Source: Solimonas sp040066175 (GTDB lineage: Bacteria > Pseudomonadota > Gammaproteobacteria > Nevskiales > Nevskiaceae). Taken from it: 64,000 nucleotides of DNA. Under the pieces are notes generated by a model. That model was not told the DNA's origin, did not search any database, and worked only from the letters and a program-made list of their open reading frames with translations. Shown piece after piece: positions 26,601 to 35,145 of the stretch. Position 1 is the first letter of the stretch; the number at the start of each line of letters is the position of its first letter. A program made the translations under genes and the position numbers. The stretch covers positions 1-64,000 of the forward strand of contig NZ_JBEAAM010000007.1 in NCBI RefSeq assembly GCF_040066175.1. Reading direction: 5' to 3'.

Positions 26601-26684
26601 ACGACTGTCATTCATGACGGCACATCGGTCACCATCGACCGCGTCACAACACCGCTGTGCCTGCATATCCGCACCTCACGATGA
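23673..26684 (+). CDS. Discoidin-like domain plus (alpha/alpha)6 glycosidase-like protein
   Basis: 1003 residues, no signal peptide. N-terminal third is beta-rich with a discoidin/F5-8-type region (~225-300, I-E-W-E-E then R-Y-L-R-L-E-L), followed by a sugar-hydrolase-like beta-sandwich and a helical C-terminal half (~560-960) resembling glucoamylase/GH (alpha/alpha)6 barrels, with R-S-W-I-R-D-G near 600 and Y-W-D-D-A-W near 710. It shares an ATGA stop/start with the GH94 gene, so both likely process the same glucan. Residues ~485-495 are a translated palindromic repeat. The exact reaction is unknown. Confidence 0.75.
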   Translation: MNPSHFALDAGCALQVSAQHWETAVSGQAELRLSAVASRRGAVLRLDIDYHGGSGFVVARKPLRARLPASWTVHFRLRGETAAQDLEVKLVDASGRNVWRHVIRPLAASARWRRYEIPSRRIEFAWGPSHDGALVELGAIEFALVATGGDGGRGWLEIGDLRLIADDTGGPVLADASSARPGREAAQALTHVGWKPQVHDASPWLQLDTQRVRDFGGVVIEWEEAAPSTGFRIRTSNTGRRWTTRYATDRAGGPRSYVALPDAKFRYLRLELRDADVGARVRLQNFTFSRSPEAYWQHVAAAEPRGALPRWLLREQCLWTPVGTPHSGAQVLIDQDGRFEFAPGSALIEPLLSVNGRLHTWADVDAHPALQDGWMPQPSVRWETSAWTLRIAAEATASGTLRLRYRLTNRGNRRLAARLFLLIRPFQITPPWQQHGELGGLRPIHRLAWDGDTLHIDGRGVVRPLSRTARAGAWRAADGTPPSAVQLDSRLRGNDEAWQADDPEGYATGALAFEMKADAGAHDEVLLSAASAPEQLADAAEPAFDWACVVPTSMLAAGGDAMDAMRAAWTATAHILATRDGAALQPGPRRYRRSWIRDGAVMAAALLRMKQTDAVGAFIRWYAPHVRADGFVPCCVDSRGADPLVEHDSHGQWLALIADHQRFAPDPALLDRLWPSIERTVNRIGGLLDDSGLLPVSVSHEGYLAQPVHAYWDDAWAVRGLRDMAALARLHHRSELAQRCDDLQRRIADALFASIAATRARQSLDYIPGSVEWADFDPTATAQLITLLDLPPQLDRTAVERTYTRYLDDWRSKRRNETDWVNYSPYEIRIVGALLRLGWRDAALDLLRFLLADRRPPAWNQWPEIAWRDPRTPGHLGDLPHTWIAAEYVLALRSLFAYESGTQDALILAAGLDADWLAGEGVRVHDLPTTRGTLHYTLRRLDSATTRFELQPGVAGRIVLRPPLTGTIVTVEVDDETTVIHDGTSVTIDRVTTPLCLHIRTSR
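25127..25158. repeat. Dispersed palindromic repeat, degenerate copy, inside a gene
   Basis: The bases around CTGGATTCCCGCCT resemble the common proteobacterial dispersed element whose translation gives L-D-S-R-L-R-G-N-D; that peptide is exactly encoded here, in frame, between a non-conserved linker and the rest of the protein. A small hairpin ACCGCC-TTC-GGCGGT lies just upstream (25112-25126). Confidence 0.7.
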
Positions 26685-29600
26685 CCACGCCATCACGTCA
26701 CGAACTGGGCACCGGCCGCTATCGCGTCACGCTGACGGCCAACGGCAGCGGGCGCTCGACCTGGGACTGGATCGCGCTCAACCGCTGGCCGGCCGATGCG
26801 GTCGAGGACGCCCACGGCTTCTTCATCTACCTGCGCGACCTCGACTCCGGCGCGCTGTGGTCGGCAGGCTTACAGCCAGTGCCGGACGAAACCGTCATTC
26901 GCGCGAACGCGGGACTCCAGACCTCGGGCCTCGCGCTGGATGCCCGCCTGCGCGGGCATGACGCACAAGCGAACGCGCACTTCCGCTGCGAGCGCACCGC
27001 AGACGAGGTCCTCTACGTCCGCTGCATGCACGGCATCGACAGCCGCATGGGCGTGCGTGTGGATGCGCAGGACGATGTCGAGATCCGGTGGCTCAGCCTG
27101 AGCAACCCGTCCGGCCGGACGCGACGCATCGAGATCACCAGCTGCATCGAGATCGCGCTGGCCCATCCGCAGGCGGATCTGAACCACCCCTGCTTTCTCA
27201 AGCTGTTCGTGCAGACCGCCAGCGATCCCGCACGCGGTCTGCTCACCGCCACGCGCCGGCCGCGCGGCAGCGACGAACGCTGGCCGACGATCTTCCACGC
27301 GCTGACCGGCGCATCGGCCGAGGCCTGGGAAACCGACCGCGCACGCTTCATCGGCCGCGGGCGCAGCGTCGCACACCCGGCAATGGACATGCGCGGCACC
27401 GTCGGCAACGTGCTCGATCCGCTGTTCGCGCTGCGCACGCAGCTCACGCTCGCGCCGGGCGAGACGCGCGAGCTCGGCTTCCTGCTCGGCATCGCCGACG
27501 ATGCGGAGGCCGCGGCACGGCGCGCAGCGGGGCACGGCGCGCAGCCGTTCGCGCACACGCCCGAGCCCGCGCGTCGCCCAGCGCCGCCGCTCACCCATGG
27601 CTTCACGGCAGACGGCCGTGAGTACCGCATCGAGCTGCCGTGGCTCGGCGATGCGCCGGCGCGGCCGCCGATGCCGTGGATCAACGTGATCGCCAACGAG
27701 CGCTTCGGCACCCTCGCCAGCGAGGCCGGCGCCGGCTGCACCTGGAGCCGCAACAGCCAGCAGAACCGGCTGACGCCCTGGTCGGCCGATCCGGTCTGCG
27801 ACCCGCACGACGAGGCGTTCTATCTGCGCGATCTGGACACGGGGCAGTTCTGGTCGGCGCTGCCCGGCCCCACGCCGGCGCCGGTCGCCTACGAGGCGGT
27901 GCATGGCTTCGGCTACTCCCGCTACCACTGCACCGCGCACGGCATTGCACAGACGACGACCGTGTTCGTCGCGCGCCACGACCCGGTCAAGTTCGTGCGC
28001 CTGCAACTGCGCAACGAGGGCGCCGACGTCCGCAGCCTGGCGGTCGTCGGCTACCAGCGTCTGGTGCTCGGCACGCTGCCCGATGGGCAGCGACCGGTCC
28101 GCAGCTGGGTGAACGGCCAAGCGCTGTGCGCGCGCTGCGAGTTGCCGGGCGACTTCGCCGACGGCATCGCGTTCGCCGCCGCGGTCGGTGGCGACGCGGC
28201 GGGTCACGGCTGCGACCGGCGCAGCTTCATCGGCCCGAACCGCAGCAGCCGCAACCCTGCGGCGGTCGAGCGCGACGCACTCGATGGCCGCAGCGGCGAC
28301 AACCTCGACCCCTGCTTCGCGCTGCGCCGCACGATCACGCTCGCACCCGGCGCGACCGCCATCGTCACGTTCATGCTCGGCGAAGCGACGAGTGCGGACG
28401 AGCTTGAGCGGCTGATCGCACGCCATGCGACCCAGCAGCGCATCGACGCCGCGCTCGACGAAGTGCGGCAGTTCTGGCGCGACAGCCTCGACGGGCTGCG
28501 CGTCGCGACGCCTTCACCCGAGATCGATGCGATGGTCAACGGCTGGCTGCCGTACCAGGCGCTCGCCTGCCGGCTCTGGGCGCGCAGCGCGTACTACCAG
28601 TCCAGCGGTGCCTACGGCTTCCGCGACCAACTGCAGGACGCCGGCAATTTTTCGCTGCTGTGGCCGCAACGCACGCGCGCGCAGATCCTGCTGCACGCGC
28701 AGCGCCAGTTCGTCGAAGGCGACGTGCTGCACTGGTGGCACGACGCGCCGGTGATCCGCGGCGTGCGCACGCGCTTTGCCGACGACCTGCTGTGGCTGCC
28801 GTATGTCACCGACCGCTATGTGCGCGACACCGGCGACGCCACGATCTATGACGAGCCGCTGCCCTTCCTGCAGGGGCCGCAGCTGGCGCCGGACCAGGAG
28901 GAGAACTACCTGCAGCCCGCGTTCACCGACGCGTCGGCGACGCTTTACGAGCACTGCTGCCGCGCCATCGACCGCTCGCTGACGCGCGGCGCGCACGGCC
29001 TGCCGCTGATGGGCACCGGCGACTGGAACGACGGCATGAACCGCATCGGCCGCGAGGGTCGTGGCGAGAGCGTCTGGCTGGGCTTCTTCCTCTACGACCT
29101 GCTGGCACCGTTCATCGCACTCGCGCAGCAGCGCGGCGACGCGGCGCGCGCGACGCGCTACGCCACCTACCGCACAGCGCTGCACGACGCGCTCAACGAC
29201 GCCGGCTGGGACGGCGCCTGGTACCGGCGTGCCTACTTCGACGACGGTGCGCCGCTGGGCACGAAGGAAAATCCGGAGTGCCGCATCGACGGTCTGGCGC
29301 AGGCCTGGGCGGTGCTGTCCGGCGCGGCGCCGCCCGGGCGGGCGGTGCAGGCGATGCAGGCCGCCGCGGCGCAACTGGTCGATGAAGACCACGGCCTGAT
29401 CCGCCTGCTGACCCCGCCCTTCGTCGATCTGCCGCACGACCCCGGCTACATCAAGGGCTATGTCGCCGGCGTGCGCGAGAACGGCGGACAGTACACGCAC
29501 GCCGCCTGCTGGGTCGTGGCCGCGGCGGCGCAACTGGGATGGCGCGCGCGTGCGGCACGCTGGCTGGCGATGCTCGGCCCGGCCTGGCACACGCGCGATG

Positions 29601-30016
29601 CGCAGGCGCTGGATCGCTACCAGGTCGAGCCCTACGTGATCGCCGCGGACATCTACGGCGCCGACCCGCATGTCGGCCGCGGTGGCTGGACCTGGTACAC
29701 CGGCTCGGCCGGCTGGGCCTGGCGCGTCGCGGTGGAGTCGGTGCTGGGCCTGCGCGTCATCGACGGTCGCCGGCTGCGGCTAGCGCCCTGCGTGCCCGAC
29801 GAATGGGCCGGCTACCGCATCGACTACCAGCCACCCGGCCTGTCGTCGCGCTATGCGATCGAGGTGGAGAATCCGCAGCGCTGCAGCGCTGCGGTGATCG
29901 CCGCGACCCTGGACGGCGCGCCGCTGACGCCGCGCGCCGGTGCGGTGGCGATCGATCTCGCCGACGACGGCGCGCGGCACCGTCTCGTCGTCACGCTGGG
30001 ACCGGCGCCGGCGTGA
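26681..30016 (+). CDS. GH94-family glycoside phosphorylase (beta-glucan phosphorylase-like)
   Basis: 1111 residues. Two N-terminal beta-sandwich domains in tandem (~1-300 and ~310-600) precede the (alpha/alpha)6 catalytic barrel. The T-G-D-W-N-D-G-M-N motif (residues 779-787) holds the general-acid Asp784; Y-Q-V-E-P-Y-V-I-A-A-D-I-Y near 985 matches GH94. It has no N-terminal GT84 membrane part, so it is a free phosphorylase; length and doubled N-domain recall 1,2-beta-oligoglucan phosphorylase or the C-terminal half of cyclic-glucan synthase. Substrate inferred. ATG overlaps the upstream stop (ATGA); residues ~72-95 are a translated repeat. Confidence 0.88.
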   Translation: MTTPSRHELGTGRYRVTLTANGSGRSTWDWIALNRWPADAVEDAHGFFIYLRDLDSGALWSAGLQPVPDETVIRANAGLQTSGLALDARLRGHDAQANAHFRCERTADEVLYVRCMHGIDSRMGVRVDAQDDVEIRWLSLSNPSGRTRRIEITSCIEIALAHPQADLNHPCFLKLFVQTASDPARGLLTATRRPRGSDERWPTIFHALTGASAEAWETDRARFIGRGRSVAHPAMDMRGTVGNVLDPLFALRTQLTLAPGETRELGFLLGIADDAEAAARRAAGHGAQPFAHTPEPARRPAPPLTHGFTADGREYRIELPWLGDAPARPPMPWINVIANERFGTLASEAGAGCTWSRNSQQNRLTPWSADPVCDPHDEAFYLRDLDTGQFWSALPGPTPAPVAYEAVHGFGYSRYHCTAHGIAQTTTVFVARHDPVKFVRLQLRNEGADVRSLAVVGYQRLVLGTLPDGQRPVRSWVNGQALCARCELPGDFADGIAFAAAVGGDAAGHGCDRRSFIGPNRSSRNPAAVERDALDGRSGDNLDPCFALRRTITLAPGATAIVTFMLGEATSADELERLIARHATQQRIDAALDEVRQFWRDSLDGLRVATPSPEIDAMVNGWLPYQALACRLWARSAYYQSSGAYGFRDQLQDAGNFSLLWPQRTRAQILLHAQRQFVEGDVLHWWHDAPVIRGVRTRFADDLLWLPYVTDRYVRDTGDATIYDEPLPFLQGPQLAPDQEENYLQPAFTDASATLYEHCCRAIDRSLTRGAHGLPLMGTGDWNDGMNRIGREGRGESVWLGFFLYDLLAPFIALAQQRGDAARATRYATYRTALHDALNDAGWDGAWYRRAYFDDGAPLGTKENPECRIDGLAQAWAVLSGAAPPGRAVQAMQAAAAQLVDEDHGLIRLLTPPFVDLPHDPGYIKGYVAGVRENGGQYTHAACWVVAAAAQLGWRARAARWLAMLGPAWHTRDAQALDRYQVEPYVIAADIYGADPHVGRGGWTWYTGSAGWAWRVAVESVLGLRVIDGRRLRLAPCVPDEWAGYRIDYQPPGLSSRYAIEVENPQRCSAAVIAATLDGAPLTPRAGAVAIDLADDGARHRLVVTLGPAPA
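26893..26963. repeat. Paired palindromic dispersed repeat inside the GH94 gene
   Basis: Left arm CGTCATTCGCGCGAACGCGG (26893-26912) and right arm GGATGCCCGCCTGCGCGGGC (26939-26958), continuing to ATGACG, point at each other like the paired form of the common intergenic element. The whole unit is read through in frame, giving V-I-R-A-N-A-G-L-Q and L-D-A-R-L-R-G-H-D, the typical translated signature. Confidence 0.8.
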
Positions 30017-31694
30017 GCAGGGTCCAGGTCCAGCTGCCGTCGGCGGCGATGTCCAGCGCGGCGTCGAACAGTCCCGGCGCCTCGTCCGGCTTGGCGAGCA
30101 CCAGATAGCCGATGCCCTGACGGCCGAGCAGCCGCAGGCTGCGCGCCATCTGCGCGCCGTCCATCGCCACGCTCATGCGATCGAAGAACGCAAACTGGGG
30201 ACGGGCGAGCAGCACGCGCGCCACCACCAGGCCGGCCTGCTCGCTGACGCCGAGCTCCGCGCCCCAGTCGCGCTCGACGTCGAGCCCGCCGGCCTGCGCC
30301 AGCACGACATCGAGTTGCAGCTCGTGCAGTACGCGGTGGATCTCGGCGTCGCTGCGCGTCTCGTGGCCGTTCTCGTGGAGCAGCAGTTCGCGCAGACTGC
30401 CGGCCGGCAGGTACGGCAGTTCGGGGACGAACAGCATCGAGGACGCACCGGGCCGCAGGATGCGCCCTTCGCCCTCGCAGGACAGGCCCGCGGTCGCACG
30501 GAACAGCGCGACCTTGGCGTGGCCATGGGCGCCGCTGACGCGCACGCGGCGGCCCGGCTCGACGACCAGATCGAGTTCGCGCAGCAGCAACCGGCCATCG
30601 GGGCGGCGCAGCGTCAGCTTCTCGTACACCAGCGAGCCATCACGCTCGACCGTTTCGATCGCCGATCGCGGTACCGGGCAGGGCTGCGCGATCGCGTCGG
30701 TCAGCCGGCCGAGACGGCCGATCACCGCGGCATAGGCGGAGATCGACTGGAACTGCGTGACCGCCAGCGAGAACGCGCCCATCAGCGTCGAGAACGCCAT
30801 CGCCGACTGCGTGATCACCCCGAAAGGCACGTCGCCCTGCATGAACAGCGGCGCGACGATCAGCGCCGGGATGATCTGGATCAGGTAGTTGTAGCCGTTG
30901 GTGAAGAAGCCGAGGTTGCGGTTGACGGCGATGATGCGCCGCGTGTTGGCGACGACGGCATCGAGGCGCCGCAGCAGGCGGTTGTGCACGTGCGGTTCGC
31001 GCTGCAGCAGCGCGATCTCGTCGGCGTACTCGCGCACGCGCAGCAGCTCGGAGCGGAAGTTCGCTTCCATGTCGAGCTGGCGCACGTTGAGTCCGACCAG
31101 GCGCCGTCCGACCAGCACGGTCAGCGCCGATCCGACCAGCGCGTACAGCACGGCGACGCCGAACAGGCGCGGACTGATCGACCAGAGCACGCCGGAGAAC
31201 GCGACGATGGTCACCGTCGCGTTGAGCGTCATCAGCGCGAACGACAGGGTCGTCGTCGTGAATGCGCGGATGTCCTCGGCGATGCGCTGGTCGGGGTTGG
31301 GCAGATCCGCGTATTCCTCGATGCGGTAGTAGGCGCGCTGCGCCAGATAGCGGTCGAGGATGTGATGGGTCTGCCAGGTCCGCCACAGCAGCGCCAGCCG
31401 CTCCTCGACGAAGCGGAACACGACCGCGGCGACGGTGGACAGCGCGAACACGCCGACGTAGAGCCAGGCCATGCGGACGAAGCCGGCGCGGTCGCGGCCC
31501 TCGATCGCCGAGATGAAGTCGCGGCCGACGTAGCTGTTGATCACGTTGAGGCCGTTGATCACCACGAGAAACGCGATCAGTACGCCCATCATCGCAACCG
31601 AGCGGCGCCCTTCCGGCGAGGCCAGAAAGGTCGCGGTCGTCCGCCTGAAGCGGGCCCAGGTTTCCCAGCCGAGCACGTGGCCGTTGGCGTTCAT
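29991..31694 (-). CDS. SbmA/YddA-type ABC transporter with degenerate ATPase domain
   Basis: 567 residues. The membrane half (~30-330, six helices, with A-Y-Y-R-I-E-E-Y and N-P-D-Q-R-I-A-E-D) is typical of the YddA/ABCD family. The nucleotide domain keeps the fold but has lost its motifs: Walker A is G-A-H-G-H-A-K-V-A (388-396, no Ser/Thr), Q-loop Gln is Glu425, the signature is G-V-S-E-Q-A (482-487), Walker B ends D505-R506 instead of D-E, and no switch His is found. It may no longer hydrolyse ATP. GTG at 31736 is an alternative start. It overlaps the GH94 3' end by 26 bases, tail to tail. Confidence 0.85.
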   Translation of the reverse strand: MNANGHVLGWETWARFRRTTATFLASPEGRRSVAMMGVLIAFLVVINGLNVINSYVGRDFISAIEGRDRAGFVRMAWLYVGVFALSTVAAVVFRFVEERLALLWRTWQTHHILDRYLAQRAYYRIEEYADLPNPDQRIAEDIRAFTTTTLSFALMTLNATVTIVAFSGVLWSISPRLFGVAVLYALVGSALTVLVGRRLVGLNVRQLDMEANFRSELLRVREYADEIALLQREPHVHNRLLRRLDAVVANTRRIIAVNRNLGFFTNGYNYLIQIIPALIVAPLFMQGDVPFGVITQSAMAFSTLMGAFSLAVTQFQSISAYAAVIGRLGRLTDAIAQPCPVPRSAIETVERDGSLVYEKLTLRRPDGRLLLRELDLVVEPGRRVRVSGAHGHAKVALFRATAGLSCEGEGRILRPGASSMLFVPELPYLPAGSLRELLLHENGHETRSDAEIHRVLHELQLDVVLAQAGGLDVERDWGAELGVSEQAGLVVARVLLARPQFAFFDRMSVAMDGAQMARSLRLLGRQGIGYLVLAKPDEAPGLFDAALDIAADGSWTWTLLTPAPVPA

Positions 31695-31774
31695 TCGCGA
31701 GGCGTGATCCGACACGAGCGCGGAACGGCCGCGCACAGGCCGGCGAGGTTAGCAGACGCCGGAAGGCGCGCGCC

Positions 31775-32977
31775 TCAGGCGGCGCGTTCGGTCCAGCGCC
31801 TGACGAAGCCGGGAATGTCGGCCGCGGCGAGCGGCAGCGAGGCGATGTAGCCCTGGATCTGGTCGCAGCCGAGACGTTCGAGCAGGCGCCAGTCGGCCCA
31901 GCGCTCGACGCCCTCGGCGACCACCGTCATGCGCAGGCGCTTGCCCAGTTCGATGCTGCTGGTCAGGATCGACTGCAGGTCGGGATCGTCGGCGGCGCCA
32001 TCGACGAACGAGCGATCGATCTTGAGCTCGGTGAACGGCAGGCGCCGCAGCCGCGCGAGGCTCGAATGGCCGGTGCCGAAGTCGTCGATCGACAGCTTGA
32101 AGTTGCGCAGGCGGAAACGCGACAGGATGTGCAGGATCTCGGCGGTGCCCATCACCTGGCTCTCGGTCACTTCCATCGTGATGCTGGTGTGATCGACACC
32201 GGCCTTGGATGCCATGTCCTCGACCATGTCCGGCAGATCCAGGCGGCGCAGCGACTGGGTGGAGACGTTGACCGCCAGACCCAGTTCGAGGCCGGCGCGA
32301 CGCCATTCGCCGGCCTGGGCGATCGCCTTCTGCAGCACCGCCAGCGTCAACCGCGTGATGCGCTTGGACGTCTCCTCGGCGATGTCGATGAACGCGCTCG
32401 GCTGGATCAGTCCGTAAGCCGGATGGCGCATGCGCACCAGCGCCTCGACGCCGGCGACCTGACTGTCGGAGACGCGGATCTTGGGTTGGTAGAAGACCTC
32501 GATGCGGTTGTCGTCGATCGCCGCTTCCAGTTCCTGTGCAGTGATCGTCAGCGCCGGGCGTCCGCGCTTGGGCGCGACGATGCGGTGGTACTGGGCGACG
32601 ACCTCGGCGATCTGGTCCTCGCGGAACGGCTTGCTGATCGAACCGAGCACGCGCAGGCCCAGCTGCTCGGCCATGTCGGCGACGGTCTTGATCAGCTTGG
32701 GATCGACGCCGGACAGCAGCACGACACCGGCCTCGATGTTGCGTGCCGCCAGCCCGCGCAGCGTCTCGACACCATCGACGCCGGGCATCGCCAGGTCGCA
32801 GAACAGCAGATCGACCGGTTTTTCCAGCCCGTCGATGGCGCGGAACGCCGACACGCCGTCCTCGGCCTGCTCGACATGACCGATCCCCTGCGCTTCGAGC
32901 ATGGCCGAAACCATCTCGCGCATGGTGCGTGAATCATCGACGACCAGGGCCGTCAACGCCGCATTACGCTTGTCCAT
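31775..32977 (-). CDS. Response regulator with EAL cyclic-di-GMP phosphodiesterase domain
   Basis: 400 residues. Receiver domain with D14/D15 and phospho-acceptor D61 (F-C-D-L-A-M-P), then an EAL domain: E178-A-L, N238, E269, D298-D299-F-G-T-G, K319, E355 and Q375 are all present, so catalysis is expected to be active. It hydrolyses c-di-GMP to pGpG under control of an unseen histidine kinase. ATG at 32977 is preferred over 32980 because GGGGAG then sits five bases upstream. Confidence 0.92.
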   Translation of the reverse strand: MDKRNAALTALVVDDSRTMREMVSAMLEAQGIGHVEQAEDGVSAFRAIDGLEKPVDLLFCDLAMPGVDGVETLRGLAARNIEAGVVLLSGVDPKLIKTVADMAEQLGLRVLGSISKPFREDQIAEVVAQYHRIVAPKRGRPALTITAQELEAAIDDNRIEVFYQPKIRVSDSQVAGVEALVRMRHPAYGLIQPSAFIDIAEETSKRITRLTLAVLQKAIAQAGEWRRAGLELGLAVNVSTQSLRRLDLPDMVEDMASKAGVDHTSITMEVTESQVMGTAEILHILSRFRLRNFKLSIDDFGTGHSSLARLRRLPFTELKIDRSFVDGAADDPDLQSILTSSIELGKRLRMTVVAEGVERWADWRLLERLGCDQIQGYIASLPLAAADIPGFVRRWTERAA

Positions 32978-33027
32978 CATGTCTCCCCAGCGGGCGATCG
33001 CCCGCCTCGCGGGCCTGCGCCCCGCCC

Positions 33028-33429
33028 TCAGTGCAGCTGGCCGGCATCGGGCTGCTGATCATCGTTGCGCCGGCGGCGGCCGCCGGCCCAGGCCTGTCGC
33101 CGGGCGTGCGCCCGTGCGCGCGCCGTTTCGAGCGTGCGCAGGTCCTCGAGGTCCGGCGCCTCGGAGGGATGCCGGAATGCGTCCGCCTGCAGGCGCGCCG
33201 CGCCGGCCGGGGTCAGCACGACGTCCATCGCGTCGGGACGGTCGCGCACCTCGAGCAGGCCGCGGCGCAGCAGGATGCGCACGGCATCGCGGAAGTCGCT
33301 GTTGCGCAAGCCGGTGCGCTCCCAGGCACGTTGCAATGCGGCCACCGACAGCAGCCCGCCGGCCCTCAGGCCGCTGGCATCGTAGATACTGAGCAAGGCC
33401 CGTTCGAGGGTGCTGTCCAGAACCTGCAT
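33028..33429 (-). CDS. Small winged-helix-like hypothetical protein
   Basis: 133 residues. Residues ~1-85 have a helix-turn-helix/winged pattern (L-S-V-A-A-L-Q-R-A-W, then F-R-D-A-V-R-I-L-L-R-R-G-L-L-E-V and a beta wing D-V-V-L-T-P-A-G). The tail is Arg/Gln-rich and disordered. It lies between the FAD-oxidoreductase and the REC-EAL gene, same strand, 50 bases before the latter. It may be a DNA-binding regulator; no family assigned. Confidence 0.65.
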   Translation of the reverse strand: MQVLDSTLERALLSIYDASGLRAGGLLSVAALQRAWERTGLRNSDFRDAVRILLRRGLLEVRDRPDAMDVVLTPAGAARLQADAFRHPSEAPDLEDLRTLETARARAHARRQAWAGGRRRRNDDQQPDAGQLH

Positions 33430-33516
33430 CGACCGACTCGTCGCGTGTGTGCTCCGATTGCACTCCGGCGACCGCAACGCGGCAGGCACCAGCCGACAGC
33501 CGGTAGCAACGGCCGA

Positions 33517-35145
33517 CTATCCGGCACCGAGCATCACGCGCGCGGCGTTGCGGCCCGGTGCGCCGCTGACGCCGCCGCCGGGATGGGCGCCGGCACCGCA
33601 CAGGAACAGGCCCGGCAGCGGCGTGCGGTAGTCGCTCCAGCCCGGCACCGGGCGGAAGCCAAACAGCTGATGCAGCGGCATCGCGCCGTGAAAGATGTTG
33701 CCGCCGGTCAGTGCGAAGCGCCGCTCCAGCTCCAGCGGCGACAGCACCTGCCGGTGCAGCACCGACGCGCGGAAGTTGGGCGCATGGCGCGTCACCGCGT
33801 CGATGCAGGTGTCGGCGAAGGCCTCGGCGATGTCGTCCCAGCGCGCGTCGCGCAGCCGATACGGCGCGTACTGCACGAACAGCTGGGCGATGTGATGACC
33901 CGGCGGCGCGAGCGTCGTGTCCACCGAGGTCGGCAGCGTCAGTTCGACGACCGGCGCGCGCGAGGGGGCACCGCGGCGCGCGTCCTCGTAAGCGGCCTCG
34001 ATGTATTCGAGCGTCGGGCTGATATGGATCGTGCCGCGGTGCTGCGCGCCGACCGCGGACTTGCCCGGCATCGACGTGAAATCCGGCAGCTCCGACAGCG
34101 CCAGGTTGATCTTCATCGACGCGCTCGCATAGTCGATGCGCGCCACCGCCGCGCGGAACGGCGCCGGCAGCGCATCCGCGCCGAGCAGGCGCAGAAAGGT
34201 GATCTCCGGCGTCGCGTTCGACACGACCATGTCCGCCGCGACCACTTCGCCGGACGCCAGCCGCACGCCGCAGGCGCGGCCGCCGCGGACCTCGATCTGC
34301 GCCACCTCGGCGTTGGTGCGGATCTGCACGCCGGCGGCCTCGGCCGCCGCGCGCATCGCCTGCGTGAGCGCACCCATGCCGCCTTCGACATAGCCCCAGA
34401 CACCACGCGCGCCACCGGCGGTGCCCATCACGTGATGCAGCAGCACGTAGCCGGTGCCCGGCGCCGACGGCGGCGCGAAGGCGCCGATGATCGCATCGGT
34501 GGCCAGCGTGGCCTTGAGCGCGTCGGACTCGAACCAGCGCTGCAGGATCGGCGTCGCCGCGCCGGTCAGCAGCTCCAGCGCCTGCGGCAGTTCGTCGCCG
34601 AGTTGCTTCAGGCTGCGATGGAACCTCAGCGCGCGGCGCAGGTTGGCGAGCCGGTTGCGCAGCCCGCGGCGGCGCCACTGCGGCGGCAGCGGCAGCAGGT
34701 CCGGCGGAATGTCCTCGAGCGCCGGTTCCAGCGCCTCGGCGACGCGCGTCAGCCAGGACTCGTAGCGTGGATACGCGTCGGCATCGCGCACCGAGAACTT
34801 GGCGATCTCGCGCCGGTTCAGCGCGGCGTCCGGCCCCATCAGCAGGCTGCGGCCGTCCGGCAGCGGCGTGAACGACGAGGGATTGCGCGCCAGCACGCGG
34901 TAGCCGTACTTGTGCAGTTCCAGCTCGCGCTCGACCTGCGGCAGCAGCAGCGAGACGAGGTAGGACGCCGTGGAGGCCCGATAGCCGGGCGCGAACTCCT
35001 CGGTGACCGCAGCGCCGCCGACGATATCGCGCCGTTCCAGCACCAGCACCCGGCGTCCGGCGCGCGCCAGATAGGCCGCGCACACCAGCCCGTTGTGACC
35101 GGCGCCGACGACGATGACGTCGTGGCGGCGCGCCGCCTCAGTCAT
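33517..35145 (-). CDS. FAD-dependent oxidoreductase, phytoene-desaturase/PYROXD2-like
   Basis: 542 residues. N-terminal V-V-G-A-G-H-N-G-L (11-19) binds FAD; E-R-R-D-I-V-G-G-A at ~37-45 is the second dinucleotide motif; the C-terminal L-F-L-C-G-A-G-A-H-P-G-G-G-V-S-G-A-P-G-R-N-A matches the PYROXD2/CrtI-like group. No carotenoid genes are near, so pigment synthesis is unlikely. It overlaps the upstream acylase gene by 8 bases: the acylase may release a product that this enzyme oxidises. Confidence 0.88.
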   Translation of the reverse strand: MTEAARRHDVIVVGAGHNGLVCAAYLARAGRRVLVLERRDIVGGAAVTEEFAPGYRASTASYLVSLLLPQVERELELHKYGYRVLARNPSSFTPLPDGRSLLMGPDAALNRREIAKFSVRDADAYPRYESWLTRVAEALEPALEDIPPDLLPLPPQWRRRGLRNRLANLRRALRFHRSLKQLGDELPQALELLTGAATPILQRWFESDALKATLATDAIIGAFAPPSAPGTGYVLLHHVMGTAGGARGVWGYVEGGMGALTQAMRAAAEAAGVQIRTNAEVAQIEVRGGRACGVRLASGEVVAADMVVSNATPEITFLRLLGADALPAPFRAAVARIDYASASMKINLALSELPDFTSMPGKSAVGAQHRGTIHISPTLEYIEAAYEDARRGAPSRAPVVELTLPTSVDTTLAPPGHHIAQLFVQYAPYRLRDARWDDIAEAFADTCIDAVTRHAPNFRASVLHRQVLSPLELERRFALTGGNIFHGAMPLHQLFGFRPVPGWSDYRTPLPGLFLCGAGAHPGGGVSGAPGRNAARVMLGAG

